A stretch of DNA of 64,000 nt from JARKQH01 sp964631605 (GTDB lineage Bacteria; Verrucomicrobiota; Verrucomicrobiia; Limisphaerales; UBA8199): the NCBI GenBank assembly GCA_964631605.1, contig CAZVYG010000001.1, forward strand, positions 84,007 to 148,006, given 5' to 3'. Positions 17,005 through 26,600 of this stretch are shown here, piece after piece. The notes beneath the pieces are model-generated. The model made no database searches. It worked only from the letters and a program-made list of their open reading frames with translations, and was not told the origin of the DNA. Each line of letters starts with the position of its first letter. Positions within the stretch are counted from its first letter, which is position 1. A program made the translations under genes and the position numbers.

Positions 17005-17648
17005 GCCTCATCAACGACGCACTCAAACGAGCCAAAACCGCCCAGCCATCGGCGCCCCCGCCCCTCTCCCAAGGCCCCCAACTCCGGCCGGTGGAACCGC
17101 GCCCAACTGCTCAGCCCAGCTTTGGCTTGGTGGCGGTCGGCATCCTCGGAGTGGCAGGGTTGCTGGCTTTCTTGCTGGCCTGGCAAGTCTTCCGTCGTGC
17201 CCCCGCCTCGGCCACTGACGAACCGGGCCTGTTGGCGCAGGCTCGGTCTCAACAGCCCCTGGCGCCGGCGCCGGTTGAACTGGCGCCCGAAACTTCCGTG
17301 GAAACGAGCCCGGCGTCTTTTGGCCCCACCGACCTGCCCGTTCCCCTGGCGCCCGCACCGCTTCCCACCCCCCCGGCACTCCCGGCGCTTCCCGCGGGGG
17401 CCAGCCCTGCAGCGTCTGATGCTGCCGGTTTGGCCGCCACCAACAACCCGGCGCCCGTCCCCGCGGGCCCGCCCCCGCTCAAACTCCAGGGTGTGATCAG
17501 CCATCCCACGCGGCCCTCGGCCATCATCAGCGGCAAAACCGTCTTCATCGGCGACGCCGTGGGCGACGCCACGGTGACGGCTCTGACCAGCCGAACCGCC
17601 ACCCTGAAGGGCCCCAACGGAACCCAGGTCCTCAGTTTGTCCGAATAA
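17001..17648 (+). CDS. GspB-like secretion accessory protein
   Basis: 215 residues, starting MSLINDALKRAKTAQP, a start common to GspB-like partners of ExeA ATPases. A membrane helix lies at about 41-61 ('FGLVAVGILGVAGLLAFLLA'), followed by a long Pro/Ala-rich periplasmic linker (about 65-155) and a compact C-terminal domain 'LQGVISHPTRPSAIISGKTV ... ATLKGPNGTQVLSLSE' that fits the GspB/PilP-type fold. It overlaps the ATPase gene by 4 nt, so the pair is translated together. The topology (cytosolic tip, one helix, periplasmic domain) is that of a scaffold linking the ATPase to the cell envelope. Confidence 0.78.
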   Translation: MSLINDALKRAKTAQPSAPPPLSQGPQLRPVEPRPTAQPSFGLVAVGILGVAGLLAFLLAWQVFRRAPASATDEPGLLAQARSQQPLAPAPVELAPETSVETSPASFGPTDLPVPLAPAPLPTPPALPALPAGASPAASDAAGLAATNNPAPVPAGPPPLKLQGVISHPTRPSAIISGKTVFIGDAVGDATVTALTSRTATLKGPNGTQVLSLSE

Positions 17649-17714
17649 CCGCCGCGGGGATTGACTTTCGCCGCTCGGCCCCGTTTACTGGCGCGGGTTC
17701 GTCGCGGTCCCGGA

Positions 17715-18392
17715 ATGAATTTCCTGCGTGAAAAAATCACGGCCTCGCCCATCCACGCGCGCGTGGCGCCTTATGTCATTATTGTCATCCTGACCTTTGT
17801 GCAGGATAGCTTCGGCGGCCCGGCCCGCTACTGGCTTTACTTGGTGAAGATGCTGGTCGGTGTGTGGTGCATCTGGGAAATGCGAACCCTCGTCACCGAA
17901 ATCCGCTGGGCGTTTAGCTGGGAGGCTGTCGCCGTCGGAGTCCTGGTCTTTGCAATCTGGGTCGGCCTGGACCCTTACTACCCGAAGTTCGAGTTCCTCT
18001 TCAAGGCCGGCAACCCCTGGAATCCTTTCACGGAATTTGGCGAGGCCTCCGCCCTGGGTTTCTTCTTTGTCGGGGTCCGAACGATTGGCTCCGCCCTGGT
18101 GGTGCCGCCCATCGAAGAGGCGATGTACCGCTCGTTTCTCTACCGTTACTTCGTCCGCAAGGATTTTACCGAAATGCCTTTTCGCCAGCTCCACTGGCTC
18201 TCGCTGGTGGTCACCTCGGTGATCTTCGGCTTCGTCCATTACCAATGGCTGGCGGGTGTCCTCTGCGGCCTGGCTTATCAGGGCCTGGTCATTCGCAAGA
18301 ACCGCCTCGGCGACGCCATGACCGCCCACGCCATCACCAACTTTCTGCTCGGCCTCTGGGTCGCCGGCCGCGGCGCCTGGCACTTCTGGTAA
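17715..18392 (+). CDS. CAAX-type (CPBP) intramembrane metalloprotease
   Basis: 225 residues from ATG 17715. About six hydrophobic segments. The CPBP motifs are present in order: 'VVPPIEEAMYRSFLYRYFVR' (E-E-x3-R), 'SVIFGFVHYQWLAG' (F-x3-H) and 'DAMTAHAITNFLLGL' (H-x3-N). Length and the 'P-I-E-E-x-x-Y-R' form recall the CAAX protease-related proteins found with exosortase systems, but no exosortase or PEP-CTERM tail is visible in this window. Its substrates are unknown. It follows the GspB-like gene by 66 nt on the same strand. Confidence 0.88.
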   Translation: MNFLREKITASPIHARVAPYVIIVILTFVQDSFGGPARYWLYLVKMLVGVWCIWEMRTLVTEIRWAFSWEAVAVGVLVFAIWVGLDPYYPKFEFLFKAGNPWNPFTEFGEASALGFFFVGVRTIGSALVVPPIEEAMYRSFLYRYFVRKDFTEMPFRQLHWLSLVVTSVIFGFVHYQWLAGVLCGLAYQGLVIRKNRLGDAMTAHAITNFLLGLWVAGRGAWHFW

Positions 18393-18417
18393 GCCTGCGC
18401 CGCGGGGCCGTTTCATT

Positions 18418-18437
18418 TGAGATTGAAAACAATCTCA
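18418..18437. terminator. Inverted repeat between convergent genes, possible two-way terminator
   Basis: TGAGATTG-aaaa-CAATCTCA, a perfect 8-bp stem with a 4-nt loop, lies between the stops of the convergent CAAX protease and GH116-like genes. It lacks a long T-run on either strand, so it is at best an atypical terminator. Confidence 0.5.
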
Positions 18438-18515
18438 TCTGAACCGACCGCCAGGCCGGGCGCCTGTGGCGGCGCTGTCGGAGAAAGACGACGCCCTGGG
18501 CCCTGCGGCCCCGGT

Positions 18516-21194
18516 TCAGCGCCTGGGCGTATAACGGATTTCCCGGAAGTCGAGCGTGCCGTGCACGGGTTCGTAAAACGGTCTGCCTTTCCGGACGCCG
18601 ACGATGCCGTAGCTGGATTGGGTGGAAAAGAAGCAGCGAAAGTCGCCTTTAATCGAGGGTTCGAGGTAAAGGACTTTGTCCACGGCATCGTAGCGGGCGC
18701 CCGAGAGGCCGAACAGGAGGGCATAGGAAGACAGGGCGCGGGCGTACCAATGACCGCACTCATATTCGTTGAAGGGGTTGCGCACGCGCCCGTCGTAGCG
18801 GTCGCGGCAAACGCGGACGATTTCCAGTCCCTCGGGCACCGCGCCGAGGCGCAGGAGATGGGAGGCGACCTGGTATTCGATGCCCGTCCAGACTTCGTTG
18901 GAATAGACGAAGGGCAGGGAAAGCTCGCCGCCCTTGGGCCAGGTGCAGAGGACCAGGCCGCCCTCCGCTCCGCAGGCGTAGGTGGGGCGTTGCGGGTTCG
19001 GGAAGTCCGACAGGTCATGCTTGAGGTTGTGGCGGAAGACGGCGCGGAGATGACTGGCCACTTTATCGCGATCGAGCACCTGTCCCACCCCGCAGACCAG
19101 CGCGAGCCAGGAACCGAGCACCCCGTCGGAAAGGCAGCCGGCGCCATACTGGTATTTGGGGCCTTCGCGTTCAAGCAGCGCGAGGGCTTCGGGGGAATAG
19201 CTGCCCACCATGCTTTTGTTTTCCGCCGGGTTGGGGGCGCGCAGGCTCTTCCATTCGATGCGCTGAATGAAGTATTCGCCGTCGAAAAGTTCGGTCTCGG
19301 CCACCCGGATGCCTTTGGCCAGCAGATCGGCATACGCCGCGATGTCCTCCCCGAGGGCGCGGCCCATGAGCACGGCGGCCTGCAGCGCTCCGAGGTAGAA
19401 GCTGGTGCACATGCCGTCGGGGCCCCAGAACTCGATGTCGTAGGTGTTGTGGTGCGGCTCCTCGAGCACCCCTTTGCGGGCGGGGTCCCAGGTTTCGATG
19501 CAGTAATCCAGGCTGCGGCGCACCCGGGGCCAGAGACGGCGGAGCCACTCAGTGTCACCGCTGACGCGCCACTCGCGATAGACTTTCATGATCCCGCCAA
19601 GCTGGCCGTCGGCGGCGGCATGGAAGTCATGGGCCACCGGCCGGATGGGCAGGGCGCTGCGGAAGGTTTGGTGGCCGGCTTCGTCCTGCGAAGGGCCGAA
19701 CTCGGTCTCGCGCAAGGACCGCTCGAGGCTCGGGAAAAGATGAGGGATGGCCTGCGCATAATTCCAAACATGCGTGCAGGACCCGTGACAACAACCGGCG
19801 TTGTCATGGCAGCCCTCCCACGCCCAGAGGCGGCCATCGGTCTGACGCATCACGGTCGGGGACTTCAGAATCGTGAGGTTGGCGGCCACGGCTTCAATGA
19901 CCTCGGGCGGCAGGGTGGAGTCGTAGAAGGCATTGGAGAATCGAAGCGTGCGACGGCGCAGCTCGGAATAATGGTCGCGCCAGAAGAAGCTGACGCTGTT
20001 GATGTCGGCAAAACGGCCCGCGTACCAGGGGCGATAGTTGCCGCCTGCACCCGCATCCGCCTGGGTGCCGGGAGCGTCCTTGCCGATGCGCAGGTTGGTC
20101 TGGCCGACATACCAGGCCAGGCGCAGGGAAATCGTGGTGGCTGCGCCCGGACCGAGCGAGAAGGGCACAAACAGCGTGGCGCCCGGGCTGGGGTCCCCCT
20201 CCCGAATCGGGGGGCGCTCGTAACAGGCAGCGTCGGCGACGTCCTTCCACGCCATGGTGAGGGGGTCCCACCAGCCGCCCCGGAACCAGGCGTGGTTGAC
20301 CTTTACATTGGGCGCCGACACCGTTGCGGAGAACGCGCCTTCTTCCCAGGGCCGGTCCCCAGGGGCGCCTCCCCAAAGGATGAAACCGCCTTCAATGGGC
20401 CGGACGGCGTGCGGTTGGTTGCGGTTGGCCATGAAATTCCGGGCGTTGAATGAAAAAACGCCTTCAAGGGGCTTTCGGCCGCGGTTGATCAACCGGTATT
20501 CAAGACCGGCCACCGGCAGGCTCGAACTGTCGGGGTCACCCGGTTCAAAGGGACTCCAGCCGATGATTTCCGCCTCGAGAGGAATGCGGGGGTCTTTTAA
20601 GGCGACCGTGCCGAAGGGGAATCGGGCCGAAAAACTGGCGTGGGCGAACCGCGGCAGGCCGTATGTGGTGCCGCCCGCGCCGTTGCCGGTGTCGGGGCGG
20701 CCAAAAATCTTCCGGGCGGGCACGGGTCCCTCGAGAATGCGCGCGGCGCGGGGCTGGCCGCAAAGCGAGACAGCGGCGAAAACGCAGGGTTCATTGAAGA
20801 CTTCGGGCTTGTTACGAAGGGAAAAATGCGACAGGGCGCCGGAACCCTCCAGGCAGATCATGCCGGCGCCGATGCCTCCCATCGGGAAGGCTACCTGGTT
20901 CAGATACTCGCCTTCATACACCCCGTTGTAAGGACGGCGGCGGCGGCGAACGCGGGCAGCCGGCTCGGATGGCCGAGCGGCAGCGGCGGATTCCGCCGGC
21001 AGCGGCTCGAGAACCCCCGCTCCGCCCAGCGACACGGCGGAAAGTTTGAGGAAGTCCCGGCGGCGCATCGGCGAGGCCGGGCCGCTGGCGCCGGGGGGTT
21101 CAGGACAGCCGGCGCTGCCCGGCAGCGAGCTGTCGGCCACGCGGTCGGAAGCTCTTTGCGCAACCGGCAGGGGAGTGGATTGGGGTTTGGACAT
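18516..21194 (-). CDS. Exported GH116-like glycosidase (glucosylceramidase-type)
   Basis: 892 residues from ATG 21194. A Tat signal, 'MRRRDFLKLSAVSLGG', lies about 42 residues in; ATG 21068 would start exactly there (850 residues). The mature protein begins with 'NQVAFPMGGIGAGMICLEGSGAL', typical of the GBA2/GH116 N-terminal beta-sandwich. The C-terminal (alpha/alpha)6 barrel includes 'DGRLWAWEGCHDNAGCCHGSCTHVWNYAQ', 'DGQLGGIMKVYREWR', 'ACGAEGGLVLCTWPKGG' and 'EVWTGIEYQVASHLL', in the expected order. Activity on beta-glucosides or related glycans is likely; the catalytic Glu and Asp were not individually aligned. It is probably folded before export to the periplasm. Confidence 0.88.
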   Translation of the reverse strand: MSKPQSTPLPVAQRASDRVADSSLPGSAGCPEPPGASGPASPMRRRDFLKLSAVSLGGAGVLEPLPAESAAAARPSEPAARVRRRRRPYNGVYEGEYLNQVAFPMGGIGAGMICLEGSGALSHFSLRNKPEVFNEPCVFAAVSLCGQPRAARILEGPVPARKIFGRPDTGNGAGGTTYGLPRFAHASFSARFPFGTVALKDPRIPLEAEIIGWSPFEPGDPDSSSLPVAGLEYRLINRGRKPLEGVFSFNARNFMANRNQPHAVRPIEGGFILWGGAPGDRPWEEGAFSATVSAPNVKVNHAWFRGGWWDPLTMAWKDVADAACYERPPIREGDPSPGATLFVPFSLGPGAATTISLRLAWYVGQTNLRIGKDAPGTQADAGAGGNYRPWYAGRFADINSVSFFWRDHYSELRRRTLRFSNAFYDSTLPPEVIEAVAANLTILKSPTVMRQTDGRLWAWEGCHDNAGCCHGSCTHVWNYAQAIPHLFPSLERSLRETEFGPSQDEAGHQTFRSALPIRPVAHDFHAAADGQLGGIMKVYREWRVSGDTEWLRRLWPRVRRSLDYCIETWDPARKGVLEEPHHNTYDIEFWGPDGMCTSFYLGALQAAVLMGRALGEDIAAYADLLAKGIRVAETELFDGEYFIQRIEWKSLRAPNPAENKSMVGSYSPEALALLEREGPKYQYGAGCLSDGVLGSWLALVCGVGQVLDRDKVASHLRAVFRHNLKHDLSDFPNPQRPTYACGAEGGLVLCTWPKGGELSLPFVYSNEVWTGIEYQVASHLLRLGAVPEGLEIVRVCRDRYDGRVRNPFNEYECGHWYARALSSYALLFGLSGARYDAVDKVLYLEPSIKGDFRCFFSTQSSYGIVGVRKGRPFYEPVHGTLDFREIRYTPRR

Positions 21195-21441
21195 GGCTCG
21201 AGAAGAGTCTTTGAGTTGACGGCGCACGCCGCCTTTATGCGGCGAACCGCAGCCGAGTTCAAGACCAGAACGCCGCAAGACCGCGGCGCCGGCGGGGACG
21301 GCGGTCCGCGCGCGCCAACGCTCCAAGGAAAGCCCCGGGGAGCGGACTGTTTGCCGGTCTTTACAGCGGAGGCGGGATTTGCTTAGATGACACCACAGCG
21401 GAAAACCCGGATGCGAGACATCCTGCGCAAAAGGTCAGAAG

Positions 21442-22122
21442 TTGAGCGCCAGTAAACAAAGAATTCGAGTGTTGTTGGTGGACGACCACCCGGTCGTGCG
21501 CCGGGGGCTGCAATCGTGCTTGTCGTCGAAGGACCGGCTGCGGGTGGTGGGCGAGGCCGCGGACGGAGACGAGGCGCTGCAGCGGGCTCGGGAGTTGAAG
21601 CCGGATGTGGTCTTGATGGACATTTCCATGCCGCGGGTCAACGGGCTCGAAGCCACCGAACGGCTCCGGAAGGAAATGCCGGAAATCAAAGTCCTCATCC
21701 TGTCAGTCCACAACAACCGCGAATATATCTTTCGGATTATTCAGGCCGGGGCGCATGGCTACGTGTCCAAAGAGTCCTCGCCGGAGGAGTTGCTCGAGGC
21801 GATTGAATCGGTGCATGGCGGAGAATCCTTTTTCACCCCCGAGATCGCCCAGGCGGCGTTGAGCCAGTTTGTCACCCACGGCGGCAGCACCGGCACGTTC
21901 GCCCAACTGACCGACCGCGAACGCGAGGTGCTGACACTTATCGCCGAGGGGCAGAGTAACAAGGAGATTGCCAACCGCTTGGGCATCGGAGTGCGCACCA
22001 TCGAAACGCACCGGGAACGCATCATGCGGCGCTTGAACATCCATTCGGTTGCCGGGCTGACCAAATACGCGATTGCCAACGGCCTGGTTTCCTTGGAAAG
22101 CGGCCCGCCCGGCGGCCGTTAA
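21442..22122 (+). CDS. NarL/FixJ-type response regulator (1)
   Basis: 226 residues from a TTG at 21442, supported by an AAAGG seven bases upstream. Receiver domain 1-125: 'VLLVDDHPVVRRGL' supplies the acidic pair, 'DVVLMDISMP' the phospho-acceptor Asp, and 'GYVSKESS' the Lys. LuxR-type HTH at about 150-210: 'LTDREREVLTLIAEGQSNKEIANRLGI' and 'VRTIETHRERIMRRL'. It should bind DNA as a phosphorylated dimer. No kinase is adjacent; the GH116-like gene is divergent 247 bases away, so that gene is a possible target. First of three response-regulator genes in a row. Confidence 0.93.
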   Translation: MSASKQRIRVLLVDDHPVVRRGLQSCLSSKDRLRVVGEAADGDEALQRARELKPDVVLMDISMPRVNGLEATERLRKEMPEIKVLILSVHNNREYIFRIIQAGAHGYVSKESSPEELLEAIESVHGGESFFTPEIAQAALSQFVTHGGSTGTFAQLTDREREVLTLIAEGQSNKEIANRLGIGVRTIETHRERIMRRLNIHSVAGLTKYAIANGLVSLESGPPGGR

Positions 22123-22321
22123 GGGGCGGGCGCCGACGTAACTCCCGGGGATCGCCGCGCACGACCTTCCCTGAATCCAGCCCAAGTCCGTACTTACCCT
22201 GAGAGGCGATTCCGTAGAGGAACGTGTTGTAGGGGCAGGGGGAGGGTCCTAAACTGGTTTAGCTCTTCAATTGACGCGAGTCCAACCGGCGGCATCCATT
22301 GGCGGCGGGGAAGAGCCGAGC

Positions 22322-22750
22322 TTGAAAATTCGAACCATCATCGCGGATGACCAGTTGCTGGCGCGGGAATCCCTGCGGCGCATGTTGCAGCACGAGCCGG
22401 ACATTGAAGTGGTGGCCACCGCCAAAGGCGGCCGCGAAGCGGTGGAGCTGATCAATCGGTTGAAACCCGACCTGCTTTTTCTCGATGTCGAGATGCCCGG
22501 GCTGGATGGATTCGGAGTCATCAGCCAGATCAACTACAGCCCCCTGCCGGCGGTGATATTCGTCTCCGGCAACGAGGAGTTCGCTTTGCGCGCCTTCGAG
22601 GTCAACGCCGTGGATTACCTGCTCAAACCCTGCAAAGCCGAGCGCCTGCAGACTGCCGTGCACCGCGCCCGGGAGTTGCTGCGGCGCGGCTTTGTCCCGC
22701 TGGCCTTTCCGCAATTGAGCCACGAGGCGCCCCGCAAGCACCACCGTTGA
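22322..22750 (+). CDS. Stand-alone receiver-domain protein (1)
   Basis: 142 residues from TTG 22322, which gives the standard opening MKIRTIIADDQLLARESL (TTG 22271 is an alternative). All receiver residues are present: Asp-Asp, 'LLFLDVEMPG', 'IFVSGNEEFALRAFEVNAVD' and 'YLLKPCK'. The 'A-F-E-V-N-A-V-D-Y-L-L-K-P' segment is that of LytTR-type regulators, but the LytTR DNA-binding domain is missing and the protein stops about 30 residues later. It may act through protein contacts or as a phosphate sink, or it may be a truncated regulator. No frameshifted LytTR remnant was recognised downstream. Confidence 0.88.
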   Translation: MKIRTIIADDQLLARESLRRMLQHEPDIEVVATAKGGREAVELINRLKPDLLFLDVEMPGLDGFGVISQINYSPLPAVIFVSGNEEFALRAFEVNAVDYLLKPCKAERLQTAVHRARELLRRGFVPLAFPQLSHEAPRKHHR

Positions 22751-22966
22751 GCGGGGCGCTTTCCTCCCCCCTGAAGTTGGGGGACGGCGTCAGGCTCTCT
22801 TCTTGCTCCGCGAAAAAATCCGCTGAATCCCAGAAGAAGCGGTCTGCAAGCCGCGCAGTCTGGCTGACGCGCTTCCCTCTCAATCCGTCCGGTCCGTATA
22901 ACTGGCGAGGATGCTCCGTAATGGGGCGAATTGTTTTGGTTAATGGGGGCGGGTGATACTGCGCCC

Positions 22967-23455
22967 ATGCAGTTTCATCGCAATTCTGCTCGAGGCCCGG
23001 CGCGAACCGTCACCCCGCGCGGAGCTCCTTTGGCCGCAGTGTCGGCGAAACGGCGACCGGTGCGGGTCCTCATAGCCGATGACGAGCTGTTTGCCCACGC
23101 AGCCCTCCGGTTGTTGTTGCGGGACGAGGCCGATTTCGAACTGGTCGGCAGCGCCACCGACGGGCCGGAGGCGGTGGACGCCATCTATCGGCTCAAGCCC
23201 GAGCTTGTTTTCCTGGATGTCAACATGCCGGAGCTGGACGGTTTTGAGGTGCTGAGTCGAATCAGCCCCACCCGAAGGCCGGCGGTGATTCTCACCACCG
23301 GGGACGCGCGGCTGGCGGAGAAGGCTTTTGAAATCAAAGCGGTGGACTACCTGGTCAAACCCTATTCCCGCGCCCGCTTCCGGGCGGCGCTGGGCCGGGC
23401 TCGGGGGTATTTGCGGCGGCGCAACGCCACCGCCTCCCATTCAGTCGAGCCCTAA
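22967..23455 (+). CDS. Stand-alone receiver-domain protein (2)
   Basis: 162 residues from ATG 22967. About 30 N-terminal residues of basic, disordered sequence precede a complete receiver domain: 'VRVLIADDELFAHAALRLLL', 'LVFLDVNMPELDGFEVL', 'VILTTGDARLAEKAFEIKAVD', 'YLVKPYSRARF'. Like its upstream neighbour it belongs to the LytTR-type receiver subgroup but has no output domain. The two share clear sequence similarity and probably arose by duplication. A long imperfect hairpin follows the stop at 23466-23520. Confidence 0.87.
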   Translation: MQFHRNSARGPARTVTPRGAPLAAVSAKRRPVRVLIADDELFAHAALRLLLRDEADFELVGSATDGPEAVDAIYRLKPELVFLDVNMPELDGFEVLSRISPTRRPAVILTTGDARLAEKAFEIKAVDYLVKPYSRARFRAALGRARGYLRRRNATASHSVEP

Positions 23456-23465
23456 CCAACCGACG

Positions 23466-23520
23466 GCGCTCCGCTGGCCGGCCGGGTCATCAATCCGCCT
23501 GTGCCGGCCAGTTGGAGCGC
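23466..23520 (+). terminator. Long imperfect stem-loop after the receiver genes
   Basis: Left arm GCGCTCC-gc-TGGCCGGC (23466-23482) pairs with right arm GCCGGCCA-gtt-GGAGCGC (23503-23520): 15 base pairs with one small internal loop and a 20-nt apical loop. It starts 10 nt after the stop codon. The following bases (ttgggttt) are a weak T-tract, so terminator is likely but another structured RNA role is possible. Confidence 0.5.
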
Positions 23521-23676
23521 TTGGGTTTAAGACGGCCAGGGGCGGCAGGTTTCCGGGATTTTGCGTAACCCGCGTCCGTAGAAATCGGAGCATAATCCCT
23601 GGTGATTGCCACCCTGGTTTGGTTTATTATGGGAGACGTGGCAGAACCTGATTTGTTGTCAAAAAAGACCACCACC

Positions 23677-26600
23677 ATGAGAAGCAACCAAGCTTGGACC
23701 CGGGCCGGCGCGCTCGGAATCGTTGCCGCAGTGGCGCTGGGCGCCACCAGCGCGCTGGCCAACGTCGTTGTAACCCCCGCTTCGGGCGGCACGGCGATTC
23801 TTGCCGATCAGGCCGCCGATGCACCCAGCCCGGCCTGGACCGAACTGGGGGCCCTTATCATCGCCGAATCGGGCAGTTCGGCCGGCCGCGGGGATATTGG
23901 GAGCGGGACGTTGATTCTCAAGGCGCCGACCGGTTTCGAGTTCAATACCGCTGCCACCCCGAGTATTTTCTGGACCGCCGGGCGCAACATTCAGAACGCC
24001 ACCGTGCAGGTGACGGACGCAACCACCCTGACCATCACCCTGACCGTCGTGGGGACTACCTCGACCGACCGCCTCACCATCGGCGACCCCAATGGGCTGC
24101 AGGTCCGGCCCACGGCGGGAACGCCCCTGGCTTCGGGTAACATCTATCGTCCGACCTCGGGCGGGGGTACCGCCACGATTATAGGGATTGTGGCCGGGCC
24201 GGCCGGGACGAGTTTTGGCCAATTGCGAGAGATTGCGGGGGTGGCGCATCACCTGGCTTTTCGAACCTACCCTCCCACCAATGCCATCGCTGGAGAGGCC
24301 TTTTCACCCCAGCCTGTGCTGTTGGTTCGCGACCAGTTTGCCAATGTTCGCTCCGCCACCAATGGGAGCGCCGACAACACCACGGTCGTGACCGCCACGG
24401 CCACGGGCGGTGAAGGTTCACTCCTCGGCGACACCTCGGCGACCGCGAACGACGGGACCGCCGCCTTCCAAGACCTCGGCTTCAGTTCAATCGCCACCGT
24501 CACCCTCCTGTTCGGCAGCGGCACGCTCCTGGGCACCAACTCCCCCCCCATCGTGGTCGCTCCCCCGGCCGGAACGCTGTGGTACGAGAATTTCAGCCGC
24601 CCCACCGAGCCGGGAGACCTCGAGCCATGGATTGTCAAATCCGGCGTGTGGAACATCAGCCAAGGCGTCCTCAAGGCGGGCACCAATCCCGTGGTCGGTT
24701 ACGGACAATGTCGCATCACCAACAACTGGACCAACTTTTCCGCCCAGGTGCGGTTGCGCTTTCCGACCGGCGCCTATGGCGGCGGCGTTGCGGGGCGGGT
24801 CAATGGAACCACAGGGGCCCGGTACGCGGCGTGGCTTTATCCCGAAAGCTCGCCGGGCGGGTCCAATGTGCTCAAGCTGCTCAAGTTCACCGATTGGAAC
24901 TACTTCTCGGTTGTGGCTCAAATCCCCCTGGCCAGCGTCGGCACCAACACTCACACGCTCAGGCTGGCGATGCAGGACAACGGCGTGGCCGCGCACCTCA
25001 ACGGGAAGCGTTTGCTCAGTTATGTGGACGCCCCGGCGGCCTATTACACCAACGGGGCAATCGGCCTCGAGCATTGGACCGACACCAACGCCTACGCGAT
25101 GGAGTTCGACGATGTGATGGTCAACCTGCCGCTCGACCCTGTGGCGGCCAACGACACCTATTCCCTTACAGCAGGGAGTTCGCTGACCGTCCCGTCCCCC
25201 GGGGTTTTGAGCAATGACTACACCCCGGTTTTTGACCTCAGTGCGCTGTTGGTCGCCGGCCCCGCTCACGGCACCTTGACGCTCCAGACCAATGGCGGCT
25301 TCACCTACACGCCGTCGCCTCTCTACAGCGGCGTGGACACTTTCACCTACCGCGCAACCGATGGCCGCAGCACCTCCGCTGTCGCCACCGTGACGCTTAA
25401 CGTAACGGCCAACGCGCGTCCCGTGGCCACCAATGATTCCTACTCCGCCCTGTCCGGCGCCTCCCTGATCGTGGCCGCCCCCGGGGTGCTCTCCAACGAC
25501 AGCGATCCTGAGGGGAAGCCCTTGACCGCCATCCTGGCGGGCAGTCCCACCCGCGGCAAACTCACCCTGAACACCAACGGCGGGTTTGTTTACGTCTCCA
25601 CCCCCGGCTACAGCGGCAGCGACAGTTTCACCTACCGCGCCAGTGATGGCGTCAGCAACTCCTCCCTGGCCACGGTGACAATCAACATCACCGCCCCCGC
25701 CTCCCTGTTCTCCGACAACTTCACCCGCGGGGCCGACCCCGGCCCGCTCACCCCCTGGACCATCCAGTCTGGGGATTGGACCGTGACCGGCGGCCAGTTG
25801 GTCGCCACGAATGAATCCAACAGCTACGGTTATGTATTTTGGGCGACTAATTGGACCGATTACTCCGTCCAGGCCCGACTCCTGTTCCCGCCCGCCGCCT
25901 ACGGGGGCGGCATTGCCGGAAGACTCGATGCGGCGACCGGCGCCCGCTATGCGGCCTGGATTTACCCCGAGGGGTCGAAAGGCGGCTCCCGCGTCCTAAA
26001 GTTGCTCAAGTTCAGCAACTGGGCGAGTTTCAGTGTCCTGCAAACGGTCAGCCTGCCGGAGGTCGGCACCAACTGGCACACCCTAAAGCTCGCGTTCCAA
26101 GGCGAGCGGATCGGCGTTCACTTTGACGGCCAGCGGTTGATCAGTCTCGCCGACCCCGCCGCGCCGTTCCTGCAAGGGGGCATCACCACCGAGTTCTGGA
26201 CAGACACCAACAGTTATGTTCTGACGTTTGATGACGTCCTGGTGCGCCTGCCCGCACTCCCTTCGGCCACCAACGATAGTTTCACCATTCCTTCGGGCTC
26301 GACTCTGGCCGTGCCGGCCCCCGGCGTGTTGACCAACGACACCGCGGACACGGGCCTGTTGTCAGCCTGGCTGGCGAGCAGCCCCACCAACGGCACCATC
26401 CTGCTCAACACGAACGGAGGTTTCAGTTACACCAGTGCCAGTGGCTACGTGGGTGCCGACACCTTCACCTACCGCGTGCGCGATGGCTTTGGCACCTCAG
26501 CAGTGGCGACGGTCAGCCTGACGATCACCTCGAACAGCGCGCCGGTGGCGGCCAACGACGCTTTCGCGGGCATTTCCGGCGTGCCGCTGGTGATCGCCGC

